Source: JAUICS01 sp964384335 | Lineage (GTDB): Bacteria; Pseudomonadota; Alphaproteobacteria; Micavibrionales; Micavibrionaceae | Length of the DNA stretch: 26,320 bases | NCBI GenBank assembly: GCA_964384335.1 | Contig: CAYLKN010000028.1 | Coordinates: forward strand, 1-26,320 | Direction: 5' to 3' | Part shown: in pieces, positions 7,519-15,512 of the stretch | Layout: every line of letters begins with the position of its first letter | Position numbering within the stretch: the first letter of the stretch is position 1 | Translations under genes and position numbers: made by a program | The notes under the pieces: generated by a model | What the model was told of the DNA's origin: nothing | Databases searched by the model: none | The model's input: only the letters and a program-made list of their open reading frames with translations

Positions 7519-8157
7519 CTAGTTACTTTCCTGAGGAAGTATATCGTTAAGGACCCCTGATAATTCGTCTCTTGAAGTTTCAAGCTTTTTTACAAGGAAA
7601 TCGCAAGCCTCCTTGGAAGTTATGTAATCTTTTTGCACCTTTGAATCTGCGGTTTCAGCCATCCTGTCTATCAACGCCAGGTATTTGCGAAAAAGGCTTT
7701 CCGGCATGGCTTTGTTCTCTGTTATTCGTTTATCAAGGGTTACGGCGGCTTTTTCCAGTCTGGGATTGATTTCATTTTTCCATCGATTAAAGCTGTCAGT
7801 AATTTCGGCGCGTTTATCCGGATGGTTTTCAATACAGGATTGCGTACTGTTGACCAGATCCTGTCTGACACTCTCCACGCTTTTGATTATCCCATGCAGG
7901 GTCCGCAACTGATAGGCATCTTTCATTTCCTGTGTGGACAGATTTGTAAACAAGGCTTCCGCAGTTTTTCTGAGACGTAAGTTCAGTTCATTCATTTCCG
8001 GATCTTTTAACGCCGTCTCTGCCTTATTTCCTTGCCCGCTTCCGGCGGTGTCGTCAGAGGTGTTTGCTGCGGGATTACTCAAACTGCTTTCCTGTGCCTG
8101 CGTAACGGAAAAAAACAAACTCAGGATAACAAAAAGGAATATCGGAATACGCGTCAT
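7519..8157 (-). CDS. Hypothetical secreted helical protein
   Basis: I do not recognise a family. Starting at the ATG at 8157 gives 212 residues with a clean signal peptide (MTRIPIFLFVILSLFFSVTQA, cleavage before QESS); an in-frame start 60 bp earlier would add an atypical extension. The mature part begins with a Ser/Asn/Gly-rich linker, then is almost all charged amphipathic helix, rich in Glu, Lys, Arg and Leu. Two Cys (in TQSCIENH and KEACDFL) could form a periplasmic disulfide. It directly precedes the glycosyltransferase gene and is divergent from the FIST gene, with about 177 bp between the starts. Confidence 0.75.
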   Translation of the reverse strand: MTRIPIFLFVILSLFFSVTQAQESSLSNPAANTSDDTAGSGQGNKAETALKDPEMNELNLRLRKTAEALFTNLSTQEMKDAYQLRTLHGIIKSVESVRQDLVNSTQSCIENHPDKRAEITDSFNRWKNEINPRLEKAAVTLDKRITENKAMPESLFRKYLALIDRMAETADSKVQKDYITSKEACDFLVKKLETSRDELSGVLNDILPQESN

Positions 8158-8290
8158 AAATCCGGTTGTGTTCGTTGTTGAAATTAAAAATCTAAACCCA
8201 AAAACCCAAAAATACAATTATCCTTTTACAATTCCAGAACCTGTATTCTTTACAATTCTCTTGGAAGTCTTCATTTTAATCACTAAATAA

Positions 8291-8305
8291 AAGCTGTTTC
8301 AGCTT
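8291..8305. promoter_or_regulatory. Small inverted repeat upstream of the FIST gene
   Basis: AAGCTG-TTT-CAGCTT is a perfect 6-bp inverted repeat, 30 bp before the FIST start and within the only intergenic stretch ahead of the secretion cluster. It could be an operator or a small leader hairpin. No convincing -35/-10 pair was found. Confidence 0.25.
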
Positions 8306-8334
8306 GTAATCATTAATAAACAGGAAAAGCAAGT

Positions 8335-9627
8335 ATGGTTTCCGTAAATACGTCCTGCAACTTTATCAGCATATTTGCAAAGGGTACGGACTGGCGCGAT
8401 ATATCAAAGGCAGCGCTTGAAGCATTTGATTCGCTAAGCACGGATAATAAAAAATTTAATATCGGTTTTTTATATGTTTCCGATGTATTGTCTGATGATC
8501 TTAACAGTATCCTCAATTTATTCAAATCTGTAACCCGTATCCAGAACTGGACTGGATGTGTCGCTGTCGGCGTTATTGCAAATGGGGAAATGTGCTTTGC
8601 CGAACCCGGACTGGCTGTAATGATGGGAAGTATTGATGAGGATAATTTCAAGGTTTTTCAATCCCAGGGAACGGGTGAGCACGGTCTTGATTATGTGCTT
8701 AGTGAATGGAGCTCGGAATCCGAACCGTTTCTGACGCTCGTCCACGGTGATCCCATGTCCCAGATTGATCCGGGGCATTCACTGACGCAGGTTGAACAAA
8801 AGATACAGGGATTTCTGGTTGGCGGGCTTTCCTCTTCCCGTTTCGAGAATTTCCAGATTGCAAACGGCATAGTCCAGAATGATATTTCCGGAGTCGTGTT
8901 TAATCATAATGTTAAGGCCATGACTGCGCTGAGTCAGGGGTGCAGGCCGATTGCGGAGTCTCATACCGTTACCCGCTGCGTGGACAATAAAATAATTGAA
9001 CTTGATGACCAGAAAGCCTTTGACGTTTTTACCAATGATCTCAAAAACATGGCAGTGGAAAAAATTGGAAAGAATGCAGACAGGCTTATTACAGAAACCC
9101 GCGATATCGACAATCCCGATGATTTTCCCGAAGAACTGAAAAATCTTTTCCGGGGTGAGATACACATGGCATTTCCCGTTATCGGATCTGATCAGCAGGA
9201 TTATCTTGTCAGAAATATCCTGGGCATAGATCCGGAAAACGGATTCATAGCCACACCGCATAATATTGTAAAAGGGGATCGTGTGGTTTTCGTTCAGCGG
9301 GATCAGAAAACAGTCAGCGAAGATCTGTGTAAATCGCTTTTGACTTTGAGAGAGCGCGTGTTGAAAGAAAATGATGGAAAGATTCCTCAGGCGGCAATAT
9401 ATGTTTCATGTGTTGCGAGGGCGTCCCAGCCCGGCGCGGACTTCATAGGCGGAGAGGAGGAGGAGAGTGAAGAAGCCTCGGTACAATCCGAACTGGCCTG
9501 TCTCAGGGAAATACTGGGTGAAATCCCCATGATTGGTTTTTATGCGAGCGGAGAAATTTCCAATGCCAAGCTTTACGGTTATACTGGGGTAATAATTTTG
9601 TTTTTACAAGGCAGGTTTAAAATATGA
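8335..9627 (+). CDS. FIST domain sensory protein
   Basis: FIST proteins are small-ligand-binding sensory proteins, often paired with signalling or chemoreceptor modules. This 430-residue protein shows an N-terminal FIST_N part (about 25-220, including IQNWTGCVAVGVIANGEM and FLVGGLSSSRFENFQ) and a C-terminal FIST_C part (about 235-425). The latter ends with the typical IPMIGFYASGEI at about 398-408 and YGYTGVIILFL. No signal peptide, membrane segment or attached kinase, GGDEF or methyl-accepting domain is present, so any output must be by a partner. An acidic run (EEEESEE) near residue 380 interrupts FIST_C. AGGAAA precedes the ATG. The stop overlaps the next start as ATGA, so translation is probably coupled to the thioredoxin-fold gene. 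Confidence 0.9.
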   Translation: MVSVNTSCNFISIFAKGTDWRDISKAALEAFDSLSTDNKKFNIGFLYVSDVLSDDLNSILNLFKSVTRIQNWTGCVAVGVIANGEMCFAEPGLAVMMGSIDEDNFKVFQSQGTGEHGLDYVLSEWSSESEPFLTLVHGDPMSQIDPGHSLTQVEQKIQGFLVGGLSSSRFENFQIANGIVQNDISGVVFNHNVKAMTALSQGCRPIAESHTVTRCVDNKIIELDDQKAFDVFTNDLKNMAVEKIGKNADRLITETRDIDNPDDFPEELKNLFRGEIHMAFPVIGSDQQDYLVRNILGIDPENGFIATPHNIVKGDRVVFVQRDQKTVSEDLCKSLLTLRERVLKENDGKIPQAAIYVSCVARASQPGADFIGGEEEESEEASVQSELACLREILGEIPMIGFYASGEISNAKLYGYTGVIILFLQGRFKI

Positions 9628-10529
9628 ATAAAACTTTTTTTTCTATAATTTTGTCCGGTTTTCTGGTTTCGGCCTGCGTTTTATGTGGTGCGCACGCCTT
9701 TGCCCAAAATCTTCCCGATACCGAGCCGGCCCTTCCAAAAGCGATGGAGGATCTTGTCAACCGAGGTGCGCAGGCGGAATATCTGGGCAGGCAACACGGT
9801 CTTGACGGATGGATGATGATTTTCCGGGGGCAGGAGCAGTATTTTTATGTTACGGCAGGAGGGGAGGCGTTTATCTCCGGTCTTATGTTTGATCCGGACG
9901 GTAAACCCATTACGGTTCTTCAGGTCAGGGCTCTTCAGGAAAGATCAGGTAGCCGTGTTCTCGAAAATCTTGCAAGCTCGGATCAAAGCAACCCGCTTTC
10001 CGGACTGCAATCTCCTGTACAGGGGCAAGGCTCTTCGAACAATTCAGGCTCACAAGTCATAAAAACGCCCGCAGAGAAAATGTTTGATGATGTTACAAAC
10101 AGCAATTATGTCGTACTGGGTCAGGAAGGCGCGCCTGTAATTTACAGCTTTATGGATCCAACATGTCCACACTGTCATGACTTTGTCAATGTCTTGCGAA
10201 CCGGTTATCTGGAAAGAGGAGACGTTCAGGTCAGAATGATACCGGTAAGCAGGGATCCTTCACATGAACCCATAATGCAGCAGGCGTCATTTATTCTGGC
10301 CGTCCCGGATCCTGAAAATGTTTTTTTCAGCTTTCTCGACGGGAATAATGAAGTGCTTGAGGTTGATGACAAACTGAATACGCAAGGTGTTCAGCAAAAT
10401 TTGGCGATCATGCAGAACTGGGGAATGGATGCAACGCCGTTTACGGTTTATAAATCAGTTGATGGGACAATCAAAATAATTCGTGGCGTACCCGGCGATA
10501 TAGACTCGCTGATCGCTGACCTGCCGTAA
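9624..10529 (+). CDS. DsbC/DsbG-like periplasmic thiol protein
   Basis: A 301-residue exported protein with a signal peptide (to about residue 28, ending HAFAQ). After a domain of about 100 residues and a Ser/Gly/Asn/Gln-rich linker (about 118-146) comes a thioredoxin fold. It has YSFMDPTCPHCHDF, the active site CPHC at 181-184, and the cis-proline segment ATPFTVYK (Pro272). This layout (N-terminal domain, linker, catalytic domain) resembles disulfide isomerases DsbC/DsbG. It overlaps the FIST gene by 4 bp and is followed 30 bp later by the unknown helical gene. In this setting it may oxidise or isomerise cysteines of secretion-system envelope proteins; that role is inferred. Classification as DsbC, DsbG or a DsbA variant is uncertain. 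Confidence 0.88.
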   Translation: MNKTFFSIILSGFLVSACVLCGAHAFAQNLPDTEPALPKAMEDLVNRGAQAEYLGRQHGLDGWMMIFRGQEQYFYVTAGGEAFISGLMFDPDGKPITVLQVRALQERSGSRVLENLASSDQSNPLSGLQSPVQGQGSSNNSGSQVIKTPAEKMFDDVTNSNYVVLGQEGAPVIYSFMDPTCPHCHDFVNVLRTGYLERGDVQVRMIPVSRDPSHEPIMQQASFILAVPDPENVFFSFLDGNNEVLEVDDKLNTQGVQQNLAIMQNWGMDATPFTVYKSVDGTIKIIRGVPGDIDSLIADLP

Positions 10530-10552
10530 AGGTTCCAAACCCTGTTTTAGTA

Positions 10553-10568
10553 TTTTGTCATGACAAAA
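10553..10568. promoter_or_regulatory. 16-bp perfect palindrome over a start codon
   Basis: TTTTGTCATGACAAAA is a perfect palindrome centred on the ATG at 10560-10562 of the following gene. As DNA it is a possible dimer-binding site. As RNA it could not form a hairpin without a loop, but it could pair between transcripts. No Shine-Dalgarno sequence lies upstream of this ATG. Confidence 0.5.
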
Positions 10569-11708
10569 AAAGTCGAGTTTCTGATACAAGTTATGGATAA
10601 GATAAGCATGCCGCTTATCGCCGCCGCCAGTGAAGTCTCGGCACGCCTAAGTGATTGTGATTCAAAGGCTTCAGACCGAAAAAAGCTGGATACCGAAGCG
10701 TTGAAAGCCGAGGCCGGCACCATTGCCGCCCTGCTTAAAAGATCGGCTGAGTTATCGCAAAAGCTGGCTAGTAAGACGGGTCTTGAACAAAACGAAGGGG
10801 ATAAGGATGCTCTCCGGCTTGGCATGACGGCCGTTTCAGGACCTGTTGTGGCCGGCATTTACCGTCTTTCCGGAAAAATACCGGAAGAGAAGGATGTGCA
10901 GAACGTAACGGAAGCTTTCGAGACTGTATTTCCGGAGGCGGATAAAGCCGTAAATACAGAAAAGGCGGAAATCCTTTTAAAATGCCTTGGCGGGGAAAGC
11001 GTATCGGGACTCGGTCAGACAGCATCAAAACTATTCGGAGTCCAGGCTCTCGTCCCTGTCATTAACTCTGTAATCGCAAATGATTTCGGGCAGGACAGAA
11101 AGATCCTTGTGAAGGAAATTTCTGAGAAGATTATGGCTAAAAAAGACCTGCTTTCGTCTTCATTAGCACTAAAAGACGAGGAAAAAACCGTCATTGACCA
11201 TGTGATTCTGAAAACACTTTGTGTGATATACAGCCAGTGTCATTTTTCGGAATCGTCAAAACTTCAGCAGGACAGCGATAAAAAAGCAGCTTTACAAAAT
11301 GTCTGGAAAGCATTCGATCTGCGTCTGGAACTGATGCAGACACTGGTTGAAAATCTTCTTCCCGGTGACCATGGCAAACAAGATGATTCGCCTGCCTTGT
11401 CGGAACCCGTTACGGAACAGAAAACAGAACAGAAGTCTGAGCAGAAAGCACCGGAAACTGCCACAGCAGAGGGAAATCCCATGGCATTTTTCAGCTCCGC
11501 ACCGAAACAAGCCCAGACCCCGTCATCACAAGCCCCGGCTTCACAAGCCCCGGTTTCACAGCCTTCCCCTGCGGATAAACCGCCGCCGCCGGTGCAGCCG
11601 ACTGAAAAGTCAGTGGAAAACTCCGGCTCCGGCTCTTCCGGGGGTGCGCAAAGCCAGAACCCGATGTCATTCTTTAAAAAACCCCCAAGTGACGGGGAAG
11701 AGAGTTAA
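10560..11708 (+). CDS. Unknown helical protein with Pro/Gln/Ser tail, in T4BSS cluster
   Basis: I do not recognise this 382-residue protein. It has no signal peptide or membrane segment. Residues 1 to about 275 are predicted almost wholly helical, with Lys/Glu/Ala/Leu-rich segments. From about 280 the tail becomes low complexity: TEQKTEQKSEQK, then SQAPASQAPVSQ, then PPPPVQ and a Gly/Ser patch. Two copies of a short motif bracket this tail: NPMAFFSS and, close to the end, NPMSFFKK. This looks like a flexible arm carrying two docking peptides. The ATG at 10560 lacks a ribosome site, so the start could be later, for example the Met in VMDKISM. Only 10 bp separate it from the lytic transglycosylase gene. 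Context suggests a type IVB secretion accessory, chaperone or substrate; none of these is shown. Confidence 0.75.
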   Translation: MTKKVEFLIQVMDKISMPLIAAASEVSARLSDCDSKASDRKKLDTEALKAEAGTIAALLKRSAELSQKLASKTGLEQNEGDKDALRLGMTAVSGPVVAGIYRLSGKIPEEKDVQNVTEAFETVFPEADKAVNTEKAEILLKCLGGESVSGLGQTASKLFGVQALVPVINSVIANDFGQDRKILVKEISEKIMAKKDLLSSSLALKDEEKTVIDHVILKTLCVIYSQCHFSESSKLQQDSDKKAALQNVWKAFDLRLELMQTLVENLLPGDHGKQDDSPALSEPVTEQKTEQKSEQKAPETATAEGNPMAFFSSAPKQAQTPSSQAPASQAPVSQPSPADKPPPPVQPTEKSVENSGSGSSGGAQSQNPMSFFKKPPSDGEES

Positions 11709-11718
11709 ATTTTTTGAC

Positions 11719-12126
11719 ATGAGCAAAATACTCGCCGCCTGCATTTTCCTGGCTTCACAAAGCCATGCCCTGCCACCGGCTGCATTGCTGGGTATTCTGA
11801 ATGTCGAAAACGGCAGACCCGGCCTCGTATCCCAAAACACAAACGATACCCAGGATCTCGGGCCAATGCAGATAAACACGGTATGGGTGCCGGAGGTTGC
11901 AAGGCGCAATAATCTTTCTGAAAAACAGGCATATAAGCAACTGCGTTCGGATATCTGTTTCAATGTGGATACCGCTGCGTGGATCCTGAAAAGCCATCTG
12001 GAAGAAACCCAAAACCTTAAACAGGCTATTGCGCAGTATCATTCACGGACGCCCGAGATCGGCAAAGCATACAAAAAGCGGGTTCTGGCCAAGTTGGAAA
12101 ATTACGGACTGGTTTCAGGTCATTAA
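11719..12126 (+). CDS. VirB1-like lytic transglycosylase
   Basis: A small (135-residue) murein transglycosylase of the SLT type, which opens peptidoglycan for a secretion machine. I chose the ATG at 11719 because it gives a signal peptide (MSKILAACIFLASQSHA) directly followed by the enzyme; a longer open frame upstream is the wrong-frame shadow of the preceding gene. The catalytic Glu is E30 in GILNVENGRPG. The second motif DLGPMQIN (46-53) and the late AIAQYHSR segment fit the family. It contains little beyond the catalytic domain, as in VirB1/TrbN-type proteins of conjugation and type IV systems. It lies between the unknown helical gene (10 bp) and dotD (96 bp). Confidence 0.9.
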   Translation: MSKILAACIFLASQSHALPPAALLGILNVENGRPGLVSQNTNDTQDLGPMQINTVWVPEVARRNNLSEKQAYKQLRSDICFNVDTAAWILKSHLEETQNLKQAIAQYHSRTPEIGKAYKKRVLAKLENYGLVSGH

Positions 12127-12222
12127 AATTTATGACCGGACTAAGCTTTGTTCTGTGGAAGACTCGTGCGGAACCCTTGTGAGTAATGGTCCTGAGCGAT
12201 ACGATTTTATATAAATACAAAT

Positions 12223-12774
12223 ATGATTATGTCCGAGAAGGTAATACACCATTGTTTCCGAAAAGTGAGCAGTGCGGTACTCACGCGAATACCGCTTCTT
12301 CTTCTGTGTGCGCTTTTCACCGGGTGTTCGAGCCAACCTTATTTCAAGCAGAATCCCCAGATTGTTGCGTCACCGGATAAGGCGACTCTTATGCTTGCCG
12401 ATGCTGCGGATAAAGCCTCCTCGGCTCTGGAAGCCCTCGCCGCAATAGAACAGGCGCAAAGGCCAAAGATACAGGTGGATACCGTCCCGAACGCCCCACC
12501 TGAGCTTGCCCGGGGCGTTACAATCAAATGGATCGGACCGGTGGAGCCTGTGGCCCGGAAAATGGCAGAGACTGCCGATTACAGATTTATGACACTGGGT
12601 GATGAACCGCCGGTGCCTATAATCGTTAACATTGATGTGGAAAACGCCCGCGTTATTGACATTTTAAGAAGTATAGGACTTCAGCTGGGACAAAGGGCCG
12701 ATATAAAGGTTGATGGCGGGACAAAGGTAGTTGAATTGCACTATTCACCGATAACGTCAGGTGCGGGAGGATAA
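12223..12774 (+). CDS. dotD: DotD/TraH-like outer-membrane lipoprotein
   Basis: DotD is a lipoprotein of the type IVB core complex that, with DotC, places DotH in the outer membrane. The 183 residues include a lipoprotein signal ending LLLCALFTGCSS (Cys35), an Ala/Asp helix, and a C-terminal domain with VENARVIDILRSIGLQLGQRADIKVDGG. The latter resembles the secretin-N-like fold of Legionella DotD. The start is uncertain: ATG at 12223 and 12229 both lack a ribosome site, and a GTG at 12265 would give a shorter, more usual signal peptide. An AT-rich TATATAAAT precedes it by a few bases and might be a -10 region. dotC follows after 10 bp. Confidence 0.88.
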   Translation: MIMSEKVIHHCFRKVSSAVLTRIPLLLLCALFTGCSSQPYFKQNPQIVASPDKATLMLADAADKASSALEALAAIEQAQRPKIQVDTVPNAPPELARGVTIKWIGPVEPVARKMAETADYRFMTLGDEPPVPIIVNIDVENARVIDILRSIGLQLGQRADIKVDGGTKVVELHYSPITSGAGG

Positions 12775-12784
12775 GGAGGATAGA

Positions 12785-13633
12785 ATGAAAACAATGTTTA
12801 AAGGAACTGTTCTGTTTTTGCTTATGAATGCGCTGCTTTTTGGGTTTATGGCCGGAAAGGCAAATGCGCAGCAGCAGGAGGATGAACAGCCTTTACCGCC
12901 GACTTTAAAGGAGCTTCAGAATATTCCCAAACTCAACACGATTATCTCGGGAGATTTTCAGAAGCCTCAGGAACTGAGGATCGAGGCTATGAAAGAAGCG
13001 GCCATATCTTATGGTGCCAGAGGGGGCCTTGCCCGCAGAACCTTTGAAATAAGACAGGAGCTTGAAAGGCGTTCTGATTATCTGGACCGGATATTTGATT
13101 TTAGTCACCTTCTTATTCCGGCCCCGTCCGGTCTGTTGATCGAACCGCCGACAATTTCCGAATCGGAAGATTCCATGATTATACAGAATAACGGGACAAA
13201 GGCAGCCGTTGCCGATTTGTATATCAACATTGGTTTGAACTCCCGGATTGTAAGCGGCGCCCGGAACTGGAGACAATATCTTTACAGAAATTTCACAGAA
13301 GTGGCGGAACCGCCTGATATACTGCGTCCGGAAAACAGTGATGAGCGTAGAATGTGGAAAGAATGGGTTTCAACCGGATGGCAACAGGGCATAAAGCAGG
13401 CCGAAGAGATCTTTGAGGAAGATCTGAACCTGCTTACGGCCCATTATCAGGGTATGGTGCGTTACCGGAAACTACTGGCCAAAGGTATGATTTCCACGCC
13501 CTTTGCCTTGCAGGAAGACCGTGGCATTACGGGCGGAGGGAGTGAAATGCGTGTCGGTGACCGTGAGGTTCGGCTGACCGGACTGCCCCAATTAAAATCA
13601 GGTTTTGATGAATGGCAACCCGTAAGCCGATAA
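12785..13633 (+). CDS. dotC: DotC/TraI-like type IVB core protein
   Basis: I place the start at the ATG at 12785 (282 residues), 6 bp after AAGGAGG; an earlier in-frame start would spoil the signal peptide. DotC works with DotD in outer-membrane assembly of DotH. Family landmarks are LRIEAMKEAAISYGARGGLARR, DYLDRIFDFSHLL, WRQYLYRNF, and EWVSTGWQQGIKQAEEIFEEDL followed by GMVRYRKLLAKGMIS. Unlike Legionella DotC, which is a lipoprotein, the N-terminal signal (ending GKANAQQQ) has no Cys, so this protein is expected to be cleaved by signal peptidase I and be soluble in the periplasm. Its end overlaps dotB by 22 bp. Confidence 0.9.
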   Translation: MKTMFKGTVLFLLMNALLFGFMAGKANAQQQEDEQPLPPTLKELQNIPKLNTIISGDFQKPQELRIEAMKEAAISYGARGGLARRTFEIRQELERRSDYLDRIFDFSHLLIPAPSGLLIEPPTISESEDSMIIQNNGTKAAVADLYINIGLNSRIVSGARNWRQYLYRNFTEVAEPPDILRPENSDERRMWKEWVSTGWQQGIKQAEEIFEEDLNLLTAHYQGMVRYRKLLAKGMISTPFALQEDRGITGGGSEMRVGDREVRLTGLPQLKSGFDEWQPVSR

Positions 13634-14778
13634 GCCTTCTTAAAGGCAAGGAGAATGTTGCCGAAACCTATCCTGATGAACCGACACGGTTCACTGAAGA
13701 AGAGGTTGATCCATTTTTACTGTGGTGCGTCAAAAAAAATTCATCCGACATAACCATTCAATCAGACCGTTTTGTCTATAACGAGATTAACGGAACTCTT
13801 TATCCGGCAACACTCAGGCCGCTTGACCCCGCGGATATGGCGGTTTTCTTGTCAAGGATTTACGGCCCGGACGCCCTGGCGCGTCTTGCTTCAGGAAAAG
13901 ATCTTGATGTTTCTTATGAAATTCGCCCCGACCGGTATAACCGTCACCGGTTTCGGGTGAATATAACGGCAATTCAGTCCAAAGGACGGGACGCGGCCCA
14001 GATAACGATGCGGGTTATGCCTGATATTCCGCCCACGATGGAGGATTTGAATATTGAGGAAGATATTATCCGCGCATGGTCACCCAGGCAGGGCATGGTT
14101 ATCATAACCGGCCCGACAGGGTCCGGTAAGACTACGCTGCTGGCCGCCGGGAACCGCATGCTTCTGGAACGCAGGCACGGTTGCGGAAAGATGCTGACAT
14201 ACGAAGCGCCGATTGAATACGTTTATGATAAAATAAAAACACGTCGTTCCGTTGTTGCACAAAGTGAAATACCGCGTCACCTTCCGGATTTTGCAGCCGG
14301 GGTTAGAAACGCCCTGCGCCGTAAACCGAATATTATTCTTGTTGGGGAGGCAAGAGATACCGAGACGATTTCGGCAGCCATTGAAGCGTCCCAGACGGGA
14401 CATCTGGTTTATACAACAACACACACAATTGGCGTGGCGGCTACAATATCCAGAATGATCTCCACATATGACCACTCCGAACGTGAGGAGCGCGCCCTTG
14501 CACTGATGGAAACGGTGCGTATGGTTGTTACCCAGGCCCTGGTCCCGAAAAGATCCGGCGGACGGATGGGTGTCAGGGAGTGGATGCGTTTCCCCGACGA
14601 GGTACGCGAGCGTTTAATGGAAATGTCCTATGAGAAGTGGGCCGCGGAGATACAGCGTCTTCTTCCCCGTTACGGGCAGACAATGCAAAAATCCGCAGCA
14701 CTCGTGTTTGACAAAGGACTTATTGAACGTAGACATTATCTGTTGCTTGCCCTTGCTACCGGAGCTGGCGGCCAGTAG
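13612..14778 (+). CDS. dotB: DotB/TraJ-like secretion ATPase
   Basis: DotB is the hexameric cytoplasmic ATPase of type IVB systems, related to PilT/VirB11. The 388 residues have an N-terminal domain (about 25-150, with SSDITIQSDRFVYNEINGTLYP) and a RecA-like domain. Walker A GPTGSGKTT lies at 167-175, Asp box TYEAPIEYVYD at 196-206, Walker B NIILVGEARD at 240-249, and the His box GHLVYTTTHT at 263-272. All catalytic elements are intact. Length and motifs match DotB rather than pilus-retraction PilT. The gene starts inside the end of dotC in another frame (22-bp overlap), which implies coupled translation. icmT follows after 85 bp. Confidence 0.95.
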   Translation: MATRKPISLLKGKENVAETYPDEPTRFTEEEVDPFLLWCVKKNSSDITIQSDRFVYNEINGTLYPATLRPLDPADMAVFLSRIYGPDALARLASGKDLDVSYEIRPDRYNRHRFRVNITAIQSKGRDAAQITMRVMPDIPPTMEDLNIEEDIIRAWSPRQGMVIITGPTGSGKTTLLAAGNRMLLERRHGCGKMLTYEAPIEYVYDKIKTRRSVVAQSEIPRHLPDFAAGVRNALRRKPNIILVGEARDTETISAAIEASQTGHLVYTTTHTIGVAATISRMISTYDHSEREERALALMETVRMVVTQALVPKRSGGRMGVREWMRFPDEVRERLMEMSYEKWAAEIQRLLPRYGQTMQKSAALVFDKGLIERRHYLLLALATGAGGQ

Positions 14779-14863
14779 ATCCGTACTCTGTAACAACGCG
14801 ATACAACGAAATTTTGTTTTTCCTGTTTTTATTGCGTATTATTATGTTTAGGGAGAGAGTTTT

Positions 14864-15163
14864 ATGGCTGAAAAACCGGCAGAACAAGCTGAAAAATATA
14901 ACTGGCACTGGCGCAACACGATGAGACCGGTGCGATTCTTTGCCCTGGATGCCCGGGCTGCCATTCCATATTTCATTTTACTCTTTTATTTCCGGCTCCA
15001 TACACTGATCATTACAATCACAGTAACAATGGTTTTTTGGTTTCTGGAACAGCGGGGCTTAACGTTTCCGGCGTCCCTTAGGGCTTTCAGAAGCTGGATG
15101 TGCGGTCAAAGGCGCCCAGGGCTTCTAAAAATGAGACACCGCCGGATGCGAGACTTCGGATAG
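14864..15163 (+). CDS. icmT: IcmT/TraK-like type IVB membrane protein
   Basis: IcmT is a small inner-membrane protein needed by Dot/Icm systems. The 99 residues carry the family signature WHWRNTMRPVRFFALDARAAIPY, a hydrophobic hairpin (about 42-70) interrupted by FRLHT, and a basic C-terminus. GGGAGAG lies 7 bp before the ATG. It closes the same-strand cluster. The order dotD-dotC-dotB-icmT equals traH-traI-traJ-traK of IncI plasmids; in Legionella icmT is at a different locus from dotDCB. No further Dot/Icm gene lies to the right in this window. Confidence 0.9.
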   Translation: MAEKPAEQAEKYNWHWRNTMRPVRFFALDARAAIPYFILLFYFRLHTLIITITVTMVFWFLEQRGLTFPASLRAFRSWMCGQRRPGLLKMRHRRMRDFG

Positions 15164-15512
15164 AGCGTATCAAAATACAATCAGTTGTCTTATCAGGCTT
15201 AGGTCTCTTGACGCCGCATTGAGTCTCTTTAAGCAAAAATTTTGTTGTCTTTTTAACGCTATCATCCGGATTCGCCTTAAAATCTCCCTTTCATGTTTTG
15301 TCTTTAAGCTGCAATCCTTCAGTTTTAATTTATAAAAGCCGGCAGGCGCATGTCCGTCATAAAAAGATTCCCATTCCATGGCTTTACTATATAGGAATAA
15401 ATTCATAATTCAATATTTTTGTGTTCCCAATACATAATACGCGACAATATGTTTCAGATTTTAAACCGTTTCAGTATGGTATTCAGATAAACTTATAAGA
15501 TAAAATAAAATT
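15164..15512. other. Gene-poor gap between icmT and ctaG
   Basis: This 349-bp stretch is AT-rich with poly-T patches and no confident gene. A minus-strand open frame of 78 codons (15170-15406; internal ATG at 15379) encodes a very basic peptide with no recognisable domain and no ribosome site, so I leave it as doubtful. The right part must hold the ctaG promoter. TATAAGAT at 15494-15501 is too close to the ATG for a normal leader, and no clear -35/-10 pair was found. No strong terminator hairpin was seen after icmT. Confidence 0.5.

Noticed and set aside
11520..11580. Possible CRISPR or tandem-repeat array
   Set aside because: The short repeats (CACAAGCCCCGG-like) are within codons of a low-complexity Ser-Gln-Ala-Pro tail, with no spacer structure.
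11347..11718. Long N-terminal extension of the lytic transglycosylase
   Set aside because: That part is the shifted-frame shadow of the preceding gene's Pro/Gln-rich tail; the ATG at 11719 gives a proper signal peptide.
15170..15406. 78-codon minus-strand frame between icmT and ctaG
   Set aside because: It has no ribosome site, no domain and a very basic composition in AT-rich DNA; it may be chance.
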